Translations under genes and position numbers: made by a program
Part shown: positions 1-6,417 of the stretch, in pieces
How the letters are laid out: each line of letters opens with the position of its first letter
Position numbering within the stretch: the stretch's first letter is position 1
Notes under the pieces: generated by a model
Seen by the model: the letters and a program-made list of their open reading frames with translations, nothing else
What the model was told of the DNA's origin: nothing
Databases searched by the model: none
Assembly (NCBI RefSeq): GCF_036659115.1
Contig: NZ_JAVXDF010000075.1
Length of the DNA stretch: 11,219 nt
Origin: Gordonibacter sp036659115
Lineage (GTDB): Bacteria > Actinomycetota > Coriobacteriia > Coriobacteriales > Eggerthellaceae
Reading direction: 5' to 3' (one strand)

Positions 1-95
1 GTGCGGGCAAAAGCCGTCCGGAAGGCCACGTCAGCCAAAGCGGGATACGAGCCATGGCTCAGCGCCGTCGGCGACTCCGCCACCATGTCCGCCAT
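1..95 (-). CDS. Possible 5' end of an unidentified gene running off the left edge
   Basis: A minus-strand frame opens at ATG 95-93 and stays open to base 1 (31 codons, incomplete). An in-frame TAG at 104-102 limits the start to this ATG or the TTG just before it (98-96). An AGGG lies about five bases upstream of the ATG, a weak ribosome site. Third codon positions are mostly G or C, like the clear genes of the window and unlike the competing plus-strand frame. The visible peptide (MADMVAESPTALSHGSYPAL, then ADVAFRTAFAR) is too short to assign. A cytosolic N-terminus leading into the first helix of a membrane protein such as an AzlC-type permease would fit, but this is only a guess. Confidence 0.35.
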   Translation of the reverse strand, partial: MADMVAESPTALSHGSYPALADVAFRTAFAR

Positions 96-184
96 CAATC
101 CCTACATGACCAGCTTGATCATCGCGCGGGAAAGACGGACAGGGCGAGCAGGCGGAGCGATGCTAACACGCCGGAAAGCGTCTT

Positions 185-214
185 TTAACAAACAAGGGAT
201 ATCGGCGTTACAAT
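185..214 (+). promoter_or_regulatory. Sigma70-type promoter of the GNAT gene
   Basis: TTAACA (185-190, five of six matches to TTGACA) and TACAAT (209-214, five of six matches to TATAAT) are 18 bases apart. Transcription would begin near 221. This puts the upstream in-frame ATG at 213 inside the -10 box and supports the start at 261, giving a leader of about 40 bases. Confidence 0.6.
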
Positions 215-260
215 GATGCCGAGCGAAAAGGAGCCACCGAGAAACGACGAGGAGACGTAT

Positions 261-773
261 ATGGGCGCCACATTCACCGCAGTGGAGACAGCGGAGAGCC
301 GCGCAGAACTGGCGGCACTAGCCGACGAGATATGGCACGAATACTGGCCCGCGCTCATCGGCGCGGAGCAGACCGACTATATGGTCGAACAGTTCCAGAG
401 CCTTGCAGCCATCGAGCGCGCCCTGCGCGACGATGCCTACGAGTACTGGTTTCTGCACGATGACAGCGATGGGCGCCTGGTGGGCTACACCGGCGGGCAC
501 CCGGAGCCCGCGACCAACCGCTACTTCATCTCGAAGATATACCTGCGCGCCGCCGAACGCGGTCACGGCTTCGCCTCGCAAACCGTCCGCTTCTACGAAA
601 GCCTATGCCGCGAACGCGGACTTTCGGCCCTGTACCTCACGGTGAACAAGGGGAACGAGCTGGCCATCCGAGCCTACCTCGGCAAAGGATTTGTCACCAT
701 AGACTCCGTAGAAACCGACATCGGAGAAGGCTACATCATGGACGATTTCATTATGGAGAAGCAGGTAGGCTAG
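261..773 (+). CDS. GNAT-family N-acetyltransferase
   Basis: A 170-residue cytosolic protein with a single Gcn5-related acetyltransferase domain, expected to move an acetyl group from acetyl-CoA to an amine; the substrate cannot be told. Motif A, which binds the acetyl-CoA pyrophosphate, is visible around residues 89-110, with RGHGFA at 100-105 matching the R/Q-x-x-G-x-G/A pattern. Motif B is at 126-144, with LTVNKGNELAIRAYLGKGF, the usual 'N..A...Y.k.GF' helix. The C-terminal strand GEGYIMDDFIMEK (155-167) is also typical of the fold. The frame is open upstream to ATG 213, but ATG 261 is preferred: GAGGAG at 249-254 sits six bases before it, and 213 lies within the predicted -10 box. The gene stands alone and is followed by the hairpin at 801-852. 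Length and domain content are normal. Confidence 0.88.
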   Translation: MGATFTAVETAESRAELAALADEIWHEYWPALIGAEQTDYMVEQFQSLAAIERALRDDAYEYWFLHDDSDGRLVGYTGGHPEPATNRYFISKIYLRAAERGHGFASQTVRFYESLCRERGLSALYLTVNKGNELAIRAYLGKGFVTIDSVETDIGEGYIMDDFIMEKQVG

Positions 774-800
774 CCGAGAAACCCGTTCTCCGCAACGCAT

Positions 801-852
801 CGAAGAGGGAGCCCGTCCGAGCGTCTAGCACTCGATACGGGCTCCCTCTTCG
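801..852. terminator. Long perfect hairpin between convergent units
   Basis: A perfect 16-base inverted repeat (801-816 with 837-852) encloses a 20-base loop, and the loop has its own 4-base stem (CGAG 818-821 with CTCG 831-834). It lies 27 bases after the acetyltransferase stop and 49 bases after the stop of the oppositely oriented relic, so it could end transcription from both sides. Neither side has a clear T-run, so termination without a U-tail is inferred from position and stem strength. Confidence 0.65.
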
Positions 853-901
853 GTTATGCAGTCCGCGTGCCTTGGTCCAGGCGCGCTCGCTTGGATGCTG
901 A

Positions 902-1386
902 CTAGGCAGCCAGCTTGTTGGCCTCTGAGGCCGTCAGCCAGCCGTCCGGCACGTAGGCCTCGCTGTGGCACTGCGTGCAGGCGTTCACCGACGCGCGGTG
1001 GGCCTTGTGGCAGTTGCTGCAGGTCTGCTCGCCGTGCTGGGCGACGTGCGGGTTGTACTTGCCCTCCCATGCCTTGCGACCAGCACAACATCCGGTCGGC
1101 AAGCGCCTCACCGGTATCCCCCTTGTAGCCGGTAAGCTCCTCTTGGGTGGACCAGCCCGCTGTGAGCAGGTAGCCGCCGTAAAGCACCGGGTTTCCACCG
1201 TACATTCCTTTGTTCTTCGATAATGGCGCGAGAGTCCGCTTCGATTGCCGTACACGTGCCGCCCGAGCCCGATCCGACAACCACCACATCGGTTTCGTAG
1301 TCCCACGTGATGCTTGACGGGGCGATGCCATCTGTCGTTAGCCGCCGATCGACCTTCAACCGTTCGTTCAAGGGTTCCGTTGACAC
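902..1386 (-). pseudogene. Relic of a flavoprotein/multihaem cytochrome c reductase (fumarate reductase-like)
   Basis: Three minus-strand frames together hold pieces of a membrane- or surface-associated flavin reductase system. The first frame (1386 down to about 1240) has DYETDVVVVGSGSGGTCTAI, the FAD-binding GxGxxG dinucleotide fold of the fumarate/urocanate reductase flavoprotein family. A frameshift within about 1219-1246 moves the match to another frame, which continues with KGMYGGNPVLYGGYLLTAG and runs to about 1090. Around 1068-1090 it changes frame again and jumps to a different module, GKYNPHVAQHGEQTCSNCHK and then ACTQCHSE, with two CxxCH haem c motifs and a normal-looking end at TAG 904-902. 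Intact flavoprotein subunits have about 450-600 residues; here only some 80 survive, joined to a cytochrome tail. The best explanation is a small deletion plus a large one that fused the 5' end of a flavoprotein gene to the 3' end of a cytochrome c gene. GTG 1386 is the furthest in-frame start seen, and no secretion signal precedes it. Confidence 0.8.
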
Positions 1387-1414
1387 GGCATGGTAAACAG
1401 CATGAGTGTATGAT
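1380..1414 (+). promoter_or_regulatory. Weak promoter candidate for the DUF1508 gene
   Basis: A perfect TTGACA (1380-1385) and a TATGAT (1409-1414, five of six matches) precede the 58-residue gene, but they are 23 bases apart, too far for a normal sigma70 pair. TATGAT at 33 bases before the start codon is well placed as a -10 box. The TTGACA may be coincidental. Confidence 0.3.
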
Positions 1415-1446
1415 CGCCTTATCGTCTTTTAAAAAGGAGGCTTTAT

Positions 1447-1623
1447 ATGGGTAAGTTTGTCATTAAGAAGACCGACGCTGGGTGCCACTTCGTGTTGAAA
1501 GCCGACAACGGCGAGGTCATCGCTACTTCTCAGGTATACCAATCCAAAGAGTCCTGCAAGAAGGGCATCGAGAGCGTGAAGCACAACGCCCCTACCGCAG
1601 AAATCGTAGAGGACGAGGCGTAG
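1447..1623 (+). CDS. DUF1508/YegP-family small protein
   Basis: A 58-residue protein, MGKFVIKKTDAGCHFVLKAD and onward, with the DUF1508 (YegP, UPF0339) pattern: an N-terminal strand 'KF.i.k...g...F.LKA.NGEVI..S..Y.SK..c..GI.SVK.NAP'. Members have one or two such repeats of about 50 residues; this one has a single repeat (residues 2-50) followed by the acidic tail AEIVEDEA. The molecular role is not established. The start is strongly supported by AAAAAGGAGG at 1431-1440, six bases before ATG 1447. The gene is followed directly by a hairpin whose first base is the last base of its stop codon. It appears monocistronic, between a dead reductase gene and a convergent unknown gene. Confidence 0.85.
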   Translation: MGKFVIKKTDAGCHFVLKADNGEVIATSQVYQSKESCKKGIESVKHNAPTAEIVEDEA

Positions 1624-1673
1624 AAGTAAGCCGTCGATCAGGCCTCTACGTCGCCTCGTCGACGGCTTACTTC
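1623..1673. terminator. Bidirectional hairpin overlapping the stop codons of two convergent genes
   Basis: A perfect 15-base inverted repeat, GAAGTAAGCCGTCGA (1623-1637) with its complement at 1659-1673, encloses a 21-base loop that has a nested 4-base stem (AGGC 1640-1643 with GCCT 1653-1656). The left arm begins on the last base of the plus-strand TAG (1621-1623). The right arm contains the minus-strand TAA (1669-1667) and the last two codons of that gene. There is no T-run on either side. Position between two convergent ends supports a shared terminator. Confidence 0.7.
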
Positions 1674-2656
1674 ATTATCAAAGCCACAACCAGAATCGCC
1701 AGCATGCCCACCGTGATGGCCATGCTGGCTAGCATACTTTTCCGTACCGAGCCGATCGAAAAGGTCTTCAGCGCGCCGAAATCGACTGAGCGCGCGGCTT
1801 CCCTGAGTTCCTCCTCGGTCGAATGTCCGCTCGCAAACCCCGGGCTGTCAGACAAAAGGTGCTGTGCGAACGGGAAGCAGGCCAGTTTTGAGGGTTTTGG
1901 CGCGAGCATGTCGGTGCACCAGGTCGCCTGCTCCAGCCGCAAGTTCTCCAGCGGAACATCCAGCGCCGCACCCATCTCCTCGGGAAGGAAGGTAAGGGAG
2001 AATACGTCTGAGTTGTCTTCGGAAAGCGACTTGCCGTACCCTACCGACAGGTTCCCCTCGATCCACAGGCGCGTATCGAGCTTTCGGATATGCGAGTTCT
2101 CCAGTGTTGCCGAGAACGCCGTGCGCCCTCCATCCTGAATGCTTGCCATATCGACCAGCACCCGCCCATCGTATGTCGTGGTCATCACCGCGGGAGGGGC
2201 AGACGGCGCACGAAGTCCATGTTTGCGGTCGTAGCTGATGGTATCGCTTGCATAGTCAACGATGACCCAGCTCAAAAGACCTGTGCGCTCGTCTTCGGCA
2301 ACCAGATAGAATTCAGCGCGACTGCCCCAGAAGGCACTGGTATGAACGCGAAAGAAACTCATGATGGCATAGTGCGCCGGCTCGTCGCCTTCAAAGACGC
2401 GTGCCTCGGCAAGCCTGAAGCCGGAGGGGAGCAGCGAACTTGCGCGCCGCTCGTCGGCGATCTCGTAGAAAAGGAAGAACGCATAGGGCTCAACCACGAA
2501 CCCCATGTACGGCGTGGTCTCCGATGCGCGCGCAAGCAGCTTGCGCTGCATGCCGAGCGGCATCATGCCGTAGAATTGCTGCATAAAATGAATGGAGCCG
2601 ACCGTAATAGGATCCACCATGCGCTCCGTGCCCTTCGCGAAGTCTTCGCTCTCCAT
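1667..2656 (-). CDS. Unrecognised 329-residue protein with a C-terminal membrane anchor
   Basis: No family is recognised. The protein has 329 residues, no N-terminal signal peptide, and one hydrophobic segment near the very end (about 307-328, SMLASMAITVGMLAILVVALIMK). This suggests a tail-anchored protein with a cytosolic body. The body (about 15-250) is rich in aromatic residues and alternating strand-like stretches (MGFVVEPYAFFLFYEIADER at 51-70; FFRVHTSAFWGSRAEFYLVA at 101-120; LLSWVIVDYASDTISYD at 127-143). This fits a beta-rich fold; a distant acetoacetate decarboxylase-like fold is a guess. The stretch 251-300 is polar and helical. The frame is open up to 2827, but ATG 2656 is chosen because GGGAGG (complement of 2665-2670) lies eight bases upstream and a TATAGT box lies upstream of that. 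It is monocistronic and convergent with the DUF1508 gene. Confidence 0.75.
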   Translation of the reverse strand: MESEDFAKGTERMVDPITVGSIHFMQQFYGMMPLGMQRKLLARASETTPYMGFVVEPYAFFLFYEIADERRASSLLPSGFRLAEARVFEGDEPAHYAIMSFFRVHTSAFWGSRAEFYLVAEDERTGLLSWVIVDYASDTISYDRKHGLRAPSAPPAVMTTTYDGRVLVDMASIQDGGRTAFSATLENSHIRKLDTRLWIEGNLSVGYGKSLSEDNSDVFSLTFLPEEMGAALDVPLENLRLEQATWCTDMLAPKPSKLACFPFAQHLLSDSPGFASGHSTEEELREAARSVDFGALKTFSIGSVRKSMLASMAITVGMLAILVVALIMK

Positions 2657-2692
2657 AAAGTAGGCCTCCCGTTCACCGCGCCAACAGGAAAG

Positions 2693-2698
2693 ACTATA
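2693..2698 (-). promoter_or_regulatory. -10 box of the 329-residue gene
   Basis: On the minus strand TATAGT (complement of 2693-2698, five of six matches) lies 36 bases before the ATG at 2656, predicting a leader of about 30 bases. A poor -35 candidate, TTCCGC (2717-2722), is 18 bases upstream. Confidence 0.45.
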
Positions 2699-2772
2699 GC
2701 CGACCTCGCAAAAGCAGCGGAAGCCCACCCGCAGATGATGAGCATTCGTCGCATCCTTGACAACGCAACGAA

Positions 2773-2797
2773 GGAAAAGCCTGCAGCGGGCTTTTCC
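2773..2797 (-). terminator. Intrinsic terminator of the phosphate permease gene
   Basis: GGAAAAGCC (2773-2781) pairs with GGCTTTTCC (2789-2797). One G-U and one further G-C pair extend the stem to about 11 pairs with a 3-base loop. Read on the minus strand the 3' arm is GGCTTTTCC followed by TTCG, so a T-rich arm ends the hairpin. It lies about 90 bases beyond the permease stop codon and upstream of the promoter of the next minus-strand gene. Confidence 0.65.
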
Positions 2798-2888
2798 GCT
2801 CGATACGCGAAGCGGGCCTATGCCCATGGCAGCCCGACACGATAGACCGCCCCATCGCTGGTCGCCGCTTCGAGCCTTCTGATTTCAG

Positions 2889-3941
2889 CTACATGAACAT
2901 GAGGAACAGATACGTGAACCCGTAAGCCAAAAGGCCGCAGCCGGGGAACGTGAGTACCCACGTGAGCACCATCTTGCCCGCAAGGCCCCATTTCACCGAA
3001 CGGAGGCTGCGTTCAGCCCCTACACCCATGATGGCGGTGGTCTTTGTATGCGTTGTGGATACCGGCATGCCGGTGAACGTGGCAAGGCCGATGCAGAAGC
3101 AGGCCGACAGACAGGCAGCAAAGCCCTGGTACTGTTCCATCTTCACCATGTTCATGCCCACTGATTTGATGATCTTCTTGCCACCCACGGCCGTACCCAG
3201 TGCCATAACCATCGACACCAGGATGATCAGCCAGAACGGGAACGTCACATCATCTTGGATGCCACCGCTCATGCCAATCATGATACCCAGCATGCACAGC
3301 GACAAGAACTTCTGCCCATCTTGCGCGCCGTGCAGAATCGCCACACCGGCACCGGAGATGATCTGAGCCCATTTAAAGAAGCCGTTCGCCTCGCGACGAC
3401 TCACCCCGCGAGCGCCCACCCTGATCATCCGAGTGAACAGCCAGCCCATTCCGAATCCCAGTACCGTAGAGATGACCAAACCGTACACGACTTTAATCCA
3501 CTCGTCGCCATTGATGCCGCCCAGTCCGCCCTGCAGCGCAATGGCCGCACCGGTAATGCCGGCGATGAGCGAGTGGCTCTGCGACGTGGGGATGCCGAAG
3601 AACCAGGCCACCACCCCCCAAACGATGATAGCCACCATCGCAGCCGCCAACGCCACGAGGGCCGCGTGGTTGTCTCCACCGAAGTCCACCATATGGAAGA
3701 TGGTCTTCGCCACGGCGGATGAGATCATGGTGATAAGCGCCAAGCCAACGAAGTTGCACACTGCGGCCATGGCAATAGCCGGCAAGGGCTTCATGGCCTT
3801 CGTGCCCACCACGGTGGCAATGGCGTTCGGCGCGTCGGTCGCTCCGTTCACGACCGTGGCGCCCAACGTCAGGACAACGATAAGGGCAAGTATAGGATCA
3901 CTGGTGAATGCGGCGAGAAACGCCCCGAGATCATAGCCCAT
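2889..3941 (-). CDS. pit: Inorganic phosphate transporter, Pit family
   Basis: A 350-residue integral membrane permease of the PiT family (PF01384), which imports inorganic phosphate, usually as a metal-phosphate complex with protons or as a sodium symport. The two inverted family signatures are clear: NGATDAPNAIATVVGTKAM near the N-terminus (32-50) and, in the second half, GMPVSTTHTKTTAIMGVG, the counterpart of GIPTSQSHSLIAGITGAA in the first half. About ten hydrophobic segments separated by a short hydrophilic central part (GARGVSRREANGFFKW) fit the usual topology. The frame is open to 3968, but ATG 3941 has AAGGAG (complement of 3947-3952) five bases upstream and gives the normal N-terminus. 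No PhoU-like gene is adjacent, unlike many pit loci; the gene is alone between its own promoter region and terminator. Specificity for phosphate over sulfate is inferred from family. Confidence 0.9.
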   Translation of the reverse strand: MGYDLGAFLAAFTSDPILALIVVLTLGATVVNGATDAPNAIATVVGTKAMKPLPAIAMAAVCNFVGLALITMISSAVAKTIFHMVDFGGDNHAALVALAAAMVAIIVWGVVAWFFGIPTSQSHSLIAGITGAAIALQGGLGGINGDEWIKVVYGLVISTVLGFGMGWLFTRMIRVGARGVSRREANGFFKWAQIISGAGVAILHGAQDGQKFLSLCMLGIMIGMSGGIQDDVTFPFWLIILVSMVMALGTAVGGKKIIKSVGMNMVKMEQYQGFAACLSACFCIGLATFTGMPVSTTHTKTTAIMGVGAERSLRSVKWGLAGKMVLTWVLTFPGCGLLAYGFTYLFLMFM

Positions 3942-4047
3942 AACCGCTCCTTGCAACAAAGAGGGCACTCGGGCAAGCGGTAATCTTCAACGATCGTTCC
4001 CTTTCATGGATACGGCACGCAAAGCACGCTGGCAATGATAGCCGGAC

Positions 4048-4077
4048 TTTATCAAGACAGGGCAACGAAAAGATCAA
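4048..4077 (-). promoter_or_regulatory. Candidate promoter of the phosphate permease gene
   Basis: TTGATC (complement of 4072-4077) and GATAAA (complement of 4048-4053) are 18 bases apart, each with four of six matches to consensus, in the only AT-rich part of the intergenic region. An overlapping alternative pair exists (TTGCCC and TATCAT), so the exact start is uncertain. Confidence 0.35.
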
Positions 4078-4156
4078 TTTTAGGTAAAATAATGGTTATG
4101 GTGCCAGAAAGACGCGAGCCCGCTCGAAGCCATCGAAGCGCACAGCTCACATTAAA

Positions 4157-4190
4157 GCGGGTATCGACAGACGCAATCGTCGATACCCGC
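4157..4190 (-). terminator. Intrinsic terminator of the carboxylase-to-dxs operon
   Basis: A perfect 12-base inverted repeat, GCGGGTATCGAC (4157-4168) with GTCGATACCCGC (4179-4190), has a 10-base loop. Read on the minus strand it is followed by TTTAAT, a short T-rich tail. It lies 86 bases after the dxs stop codon and no gene intervenes. Confidence 0.8.
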
Positions 4191-4276
4191 CTTCTGCATA
4201 CCTGTTGAGGTTCTGCAAAGGGGTTCTTGCCCCCTCGATTCCTCCGCTCCTTGCCGCCAACAACGGCAGCGCGCCC

Positions 4277-6160
4277 CTAGCGGCTGCGTGCCAAGCGCTC
4301 CTCGATCGATGCGGCGATGCCTTCGGCATCAAGGCCCAGATCGCGCAGCAGCAAATCGGTTTTACCCTGAGGAACGAAGGTGTCCTGGATACCTAGGTTC
4401 AAAACCGGTGCCTGCAGGCCTTGGCGAGCTAGCTCGCCCAGCACGCCCTCGCCGGCACCGCCCGCGATAACGCCGCCTTCCACCGTCACCACCAGCTTCG
4501 TTTTCGCAGCGCGGGAAACAGCCTTGGCATCGAGCGGCTTCACCCAGCGCATGTCCACGACGCGCGCCTCGATGCCCCGCTCGGCCAGCAGCTCCGCCGC
4601 ACCCAACGCGCGACCAACCATGCGGCCGAATGCGAGAATAGCCACGTCGTCGCCCTTGCGCACGACGTTCGCCTTCCCTACCACCAGAACCTCCGGCTCT
4701 TGCGGCACGGCAACACCCTCGCCAGCGCCGCGCGGGTAGCGCACCGCGAACGGGCCGCCCAGCGCCAGGGCCGTATGCAGCGCATGCACGAGCTCGGCCT
4801 CATTCGAAGGGGCCAGCACCCGCATATGCGGGATCATGCGCATAAAAGCCAGGTCGAACATGCCATGATGCGTCGGGCCGTCCTCGCCCACCACCCCAGC
4901 ACGGTCGATGGCGAACACCACGTTCAGATCGGGCAGCGCGTTGTTGATGATGATCTGGTCGATGGCACGCTGCAAGAACGTCGAGTAAATGGCTACGACC
5001 GGCTTCTTGCCGCCCTTGGCCAAACCCGACGCCAAGCCCACCGCATGCTCCTCGGCAATGCCCGAGTCGATGAAGCGTTCGGGGAATTCCTCGGCGAAGG
5101 CAGACAGGCCGGTGCCGTCCTTCATCGCAGCTGTGATGGCAATGATATCTTCGTCGCGTCGTGCCTCGCGAACGAGGGCCTCTCCGAACACGTTCATGTA
5201 GGAAGGTGCTGAAGCGGGCTTCTTCTTCACTTCCCCGGTCGCAATATCGAACGGAGCCACTCCGTGGAACTTCTCGGGATTGCGCATGGCTGGTGCATAG
5301 CCGGCGCCTTTCTTCGTCACCACGTGCATAAGCACGGGCGCATCGGCATCCAGCACCATGCGCAGCGTCTCCTTCAACGCACCGATATCGTGCCCGTCGA
5401 TCGGAGCCGTACACAAGATGCCCAGCTGCTCGAAGATCATGGTGCGCGGCAGGATGAACTGCTTCAGCGACTCCTTCACGTTACGCCCGAAGTCGGCCAA
5501 CGCCGTGCCGAGGGGACCGCTGCTCTCCAAGCGCTCTTGGACCGAGTCGCGGGCGGTGCGGTACTGCGTGGTGGCACGCATATAGCCCAAGTGTTTCACC
5601 ATAGCGCCCACGTTGCGCGAGATGGAGAACTCGTTGTCGTTCAGGATGACCACCATGGGCGTTTGCACCTGTCCGATATGGTTCAAGGCTTCGAACGCCA
5701 TACCGCCGGAAAGCGCCGCGTCGCCGATAAGCGCCACGACCTTCTCGCGGCCATGGTCAAGATCGCGCGCCTCCGCCAGGCCCAGCGCCACCGAAAGCGA
5801 GTCGGAAGCATGGCCGGAGGGATGCACGTCGCAGGGGCTCTCCTCGGGCTTCGGGAAACCCGAGAGGCCCTCGTAGGTACGCAGGCCGGAGAACTGCTCA
5901 AGGCGGCCCGTAACCAGCTTATGGGCATAGGCCTGGTGCCCCACGTCGAAGACGAACTTGTCGCTCGGGCAGTCGATAAGGCTGTGGACGGCCAGGATGA
6001 TCTCCACGGCACCCAGCGACGAGGCCACATGGCCTCCGTTCTCTGCCGCAACCGTGACGATTTCCTCGCGGATCTCGGTTGCGAGAATAGCCAGCTCATC
6101 GTCGGTCAGCAGCTTGAGATCGGCCGGCGACGAAATAGCGTCGAGAATGCGCTGCCCCAT
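4277..6160 (-). CDS. dxs: 1-deoxy-D-xylulose-5-phosphate synthase
   Basis: Joins pyruvate and glyceraldehyde 3-phosphate, releasing CO2, to give 1-deoxy-D-xylulose 5-phosphate, the entry step of the MEP isoprenoid pathway and a precursor of thiamine and pyridoxal in many bacteria. The product has 627 residues, the normal family length. Visible features are GHVASSLGAVE (43-53), GHQAYAHKLVTGR (74-86), the thiamine-diphosphate/Mg site GDAALSGGMAFEALN (146-160) through LNDNEFSI (173-180), GIAEEHAVGLASGLA (367-381) with the catalytic glutamate of the pyrimidine domain, and DRAGVVGEDGPTHHG (419-433). The usual GDG of the cofactor motif reads GDA here. A GTG at 6166 is in frame, but ATG 6160 is preferred because GGAGG (complement of 6168-6172) is seven bases before it and only one base before the GTG. 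It starts two bases after the xseB stop and is the last gene of the operon. Confidence 0.95.
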   Translation of the reverse strand: MGQRILDAISSPADLKLLTDDELAILATEIREEIVTVAAENGGHVASSLGAVEIILAVHSLIDCPSDKFVFDVGHQAYAHKLVTGRLEQFSGLRTYEGLSGFPKPEESPCDVHPSGHASDSLSVALGLAEARDLDHGREKVVALIGDAALSGGMAFEALNHIGQVQTPMVVILNDNEFSISRNVGAMVKHLGYMRATTQYRTARDSVQERLESSGPLGTALADFGRNVKESLKQFILPRTMIFEQLGILCTAPIDGHDIGALKETLRMVLDADAPVLMHVVTKKGAGYAPAMRNPEKFHGVAPFDIATGEVKKKPASAPSYMNVFGEALVREARRDEDIIAITAAMKDGTGLSAFAEEFPERFIDSGIAEEHAVGLASGLAKGGKKPVVAIYSTFLQRAIDQIIINNALPDLNVVFAIDRAGVVGEDGPTHHGMFDLAFMRMIPHMRVLAPSNEAELVHALHTALALGGPFAVRYPRGAGEGVAVPQEPEVLVVGKANVVRKGDDVAILAFGRMVGRALGAAELLAERGIEARVVDMRWVKPLDAKAVSRAAKTKLVVTVEGGVIAGGAGEGVLGELARQGLQAPVLNLGIQDTFVPQGKTDLLLRDLGLDAEGIAASIEERLARSR

Positions 6161-6162
6161 AA

Positions 6163-6417
6163 TCACGCCTCCGTTCCGCCTGCGGGGTCCTCGACCGATT
6201 CTCCCGCCTCGTCGTCAGCCTCGCACGCCTCGTCGCGGGTGCGATGCTCTTCGATATCAGTTTCCAGCAGGTTGCTGGCGCGCAGGCCCAAAGCTACGGC
6301 CTCTTCGTACAACGAGAGCGCATCGTCTAGCGGCAGCTCGTCAGACCCCACAGCGTCGACGATCTCGTCGAGACGGGTCTTCACCGCATCGAAGGTCTCA
6401 TAGGACTCAAGCGCCAT
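6163..6417 (-). CDS. xseB: Exodeoxyribonuclease VII small subunit
   Basis: An 84-residue protein with the XseB helical hairpin: YETFDAVKTRLDEIVDAVGS and ELPLDDALSLYEEAVALGLR (residues 6-46) match the family pattern 'F.e...rLeeIv..le...lpLeesl.lyeeg..L'. XseB forms the long helical extensions of exonuclease VII, which degrades single-stranded DNA into oligonucleotides with catalytic subunit XseA. The C-terminal 30 residues are an acidic, low-complexity tail. The frame is open upstream to 6633, but ATG 6417 is chosen because GGAGG lies six bases upstream, just ahead of the overlap, and it gives the family length. It overlaps the end of nusB by 11 bases, so translation is probably coupled. No xseA occurs in the window, although it is the usual neighbour. 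Confidence 0.9.
   Translation of the reverse strand: MALESYETFDAVKTRLDEIVDAVGSDELPLDDALSLYEEAVALGLRASNLLETDIEEHRTRDEACEADDEAGESVEDPAGGTEA

Larger units (their letters stand above)
3942..4276. other. Intergenic region between dxs and pit
   Basis: This 335-base stretch has no supportable gene. It holds, from the right, the dxs-operon terminator (4157-4190), an AT-rich block (about 4070-4100) unlike the surrounding GC-rich DNA, and the leader and probable promoter of pit. On the minus strand TTGATC (4072-4077) and GATAAA (4048-4053), 18 bases apart, are the best promoter pair; TTGCCC (4060-4065) with TATCAT (4035-4040) at 19 bases is an alternative. The leader of pit would be about 90-100 bases. 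No clear Pho-type operator repeat was found. Confidence 0.5.

Noticed and set aside
1..216. Open plus-strand frame of 71 codons at the left edge
   Set aside because: No ribosome site, no family resemblance and poor codon-position GC bias. The last part overlaps the promoter of the acetyltransferase gene, and a minus-strand frame fits better in 1-95.
213..260. Upstream start for the acetyltransferase at ATG 213
   Set aside because: The ATG lies inside the predicted -10 box (209-214) and lacks a ribosome site, while ATG 261 has GAGGAG six bases upstream.
1482..2845. Long plus-strand open frames opposite the unknown 329-residue gene
   Set aside because: They are antisense shadows with no ribosome site or recognisable domain, while the minus frame has promoter, ribosome site and terminator.
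4035..4077. Pho-type operator upstream of pit
   Set aside because: CTGTC-like pieces occur on the minus strand, but no properly spaced repeat pair is present, so phosphate control cannot be claimed from sequence.
5264..6403. Long plus-strand frame opposite dxs and xseB
   Set aside because: Antisense shadow of well-identified minus-strand genes; long open antisense frames are expected at this GC content.
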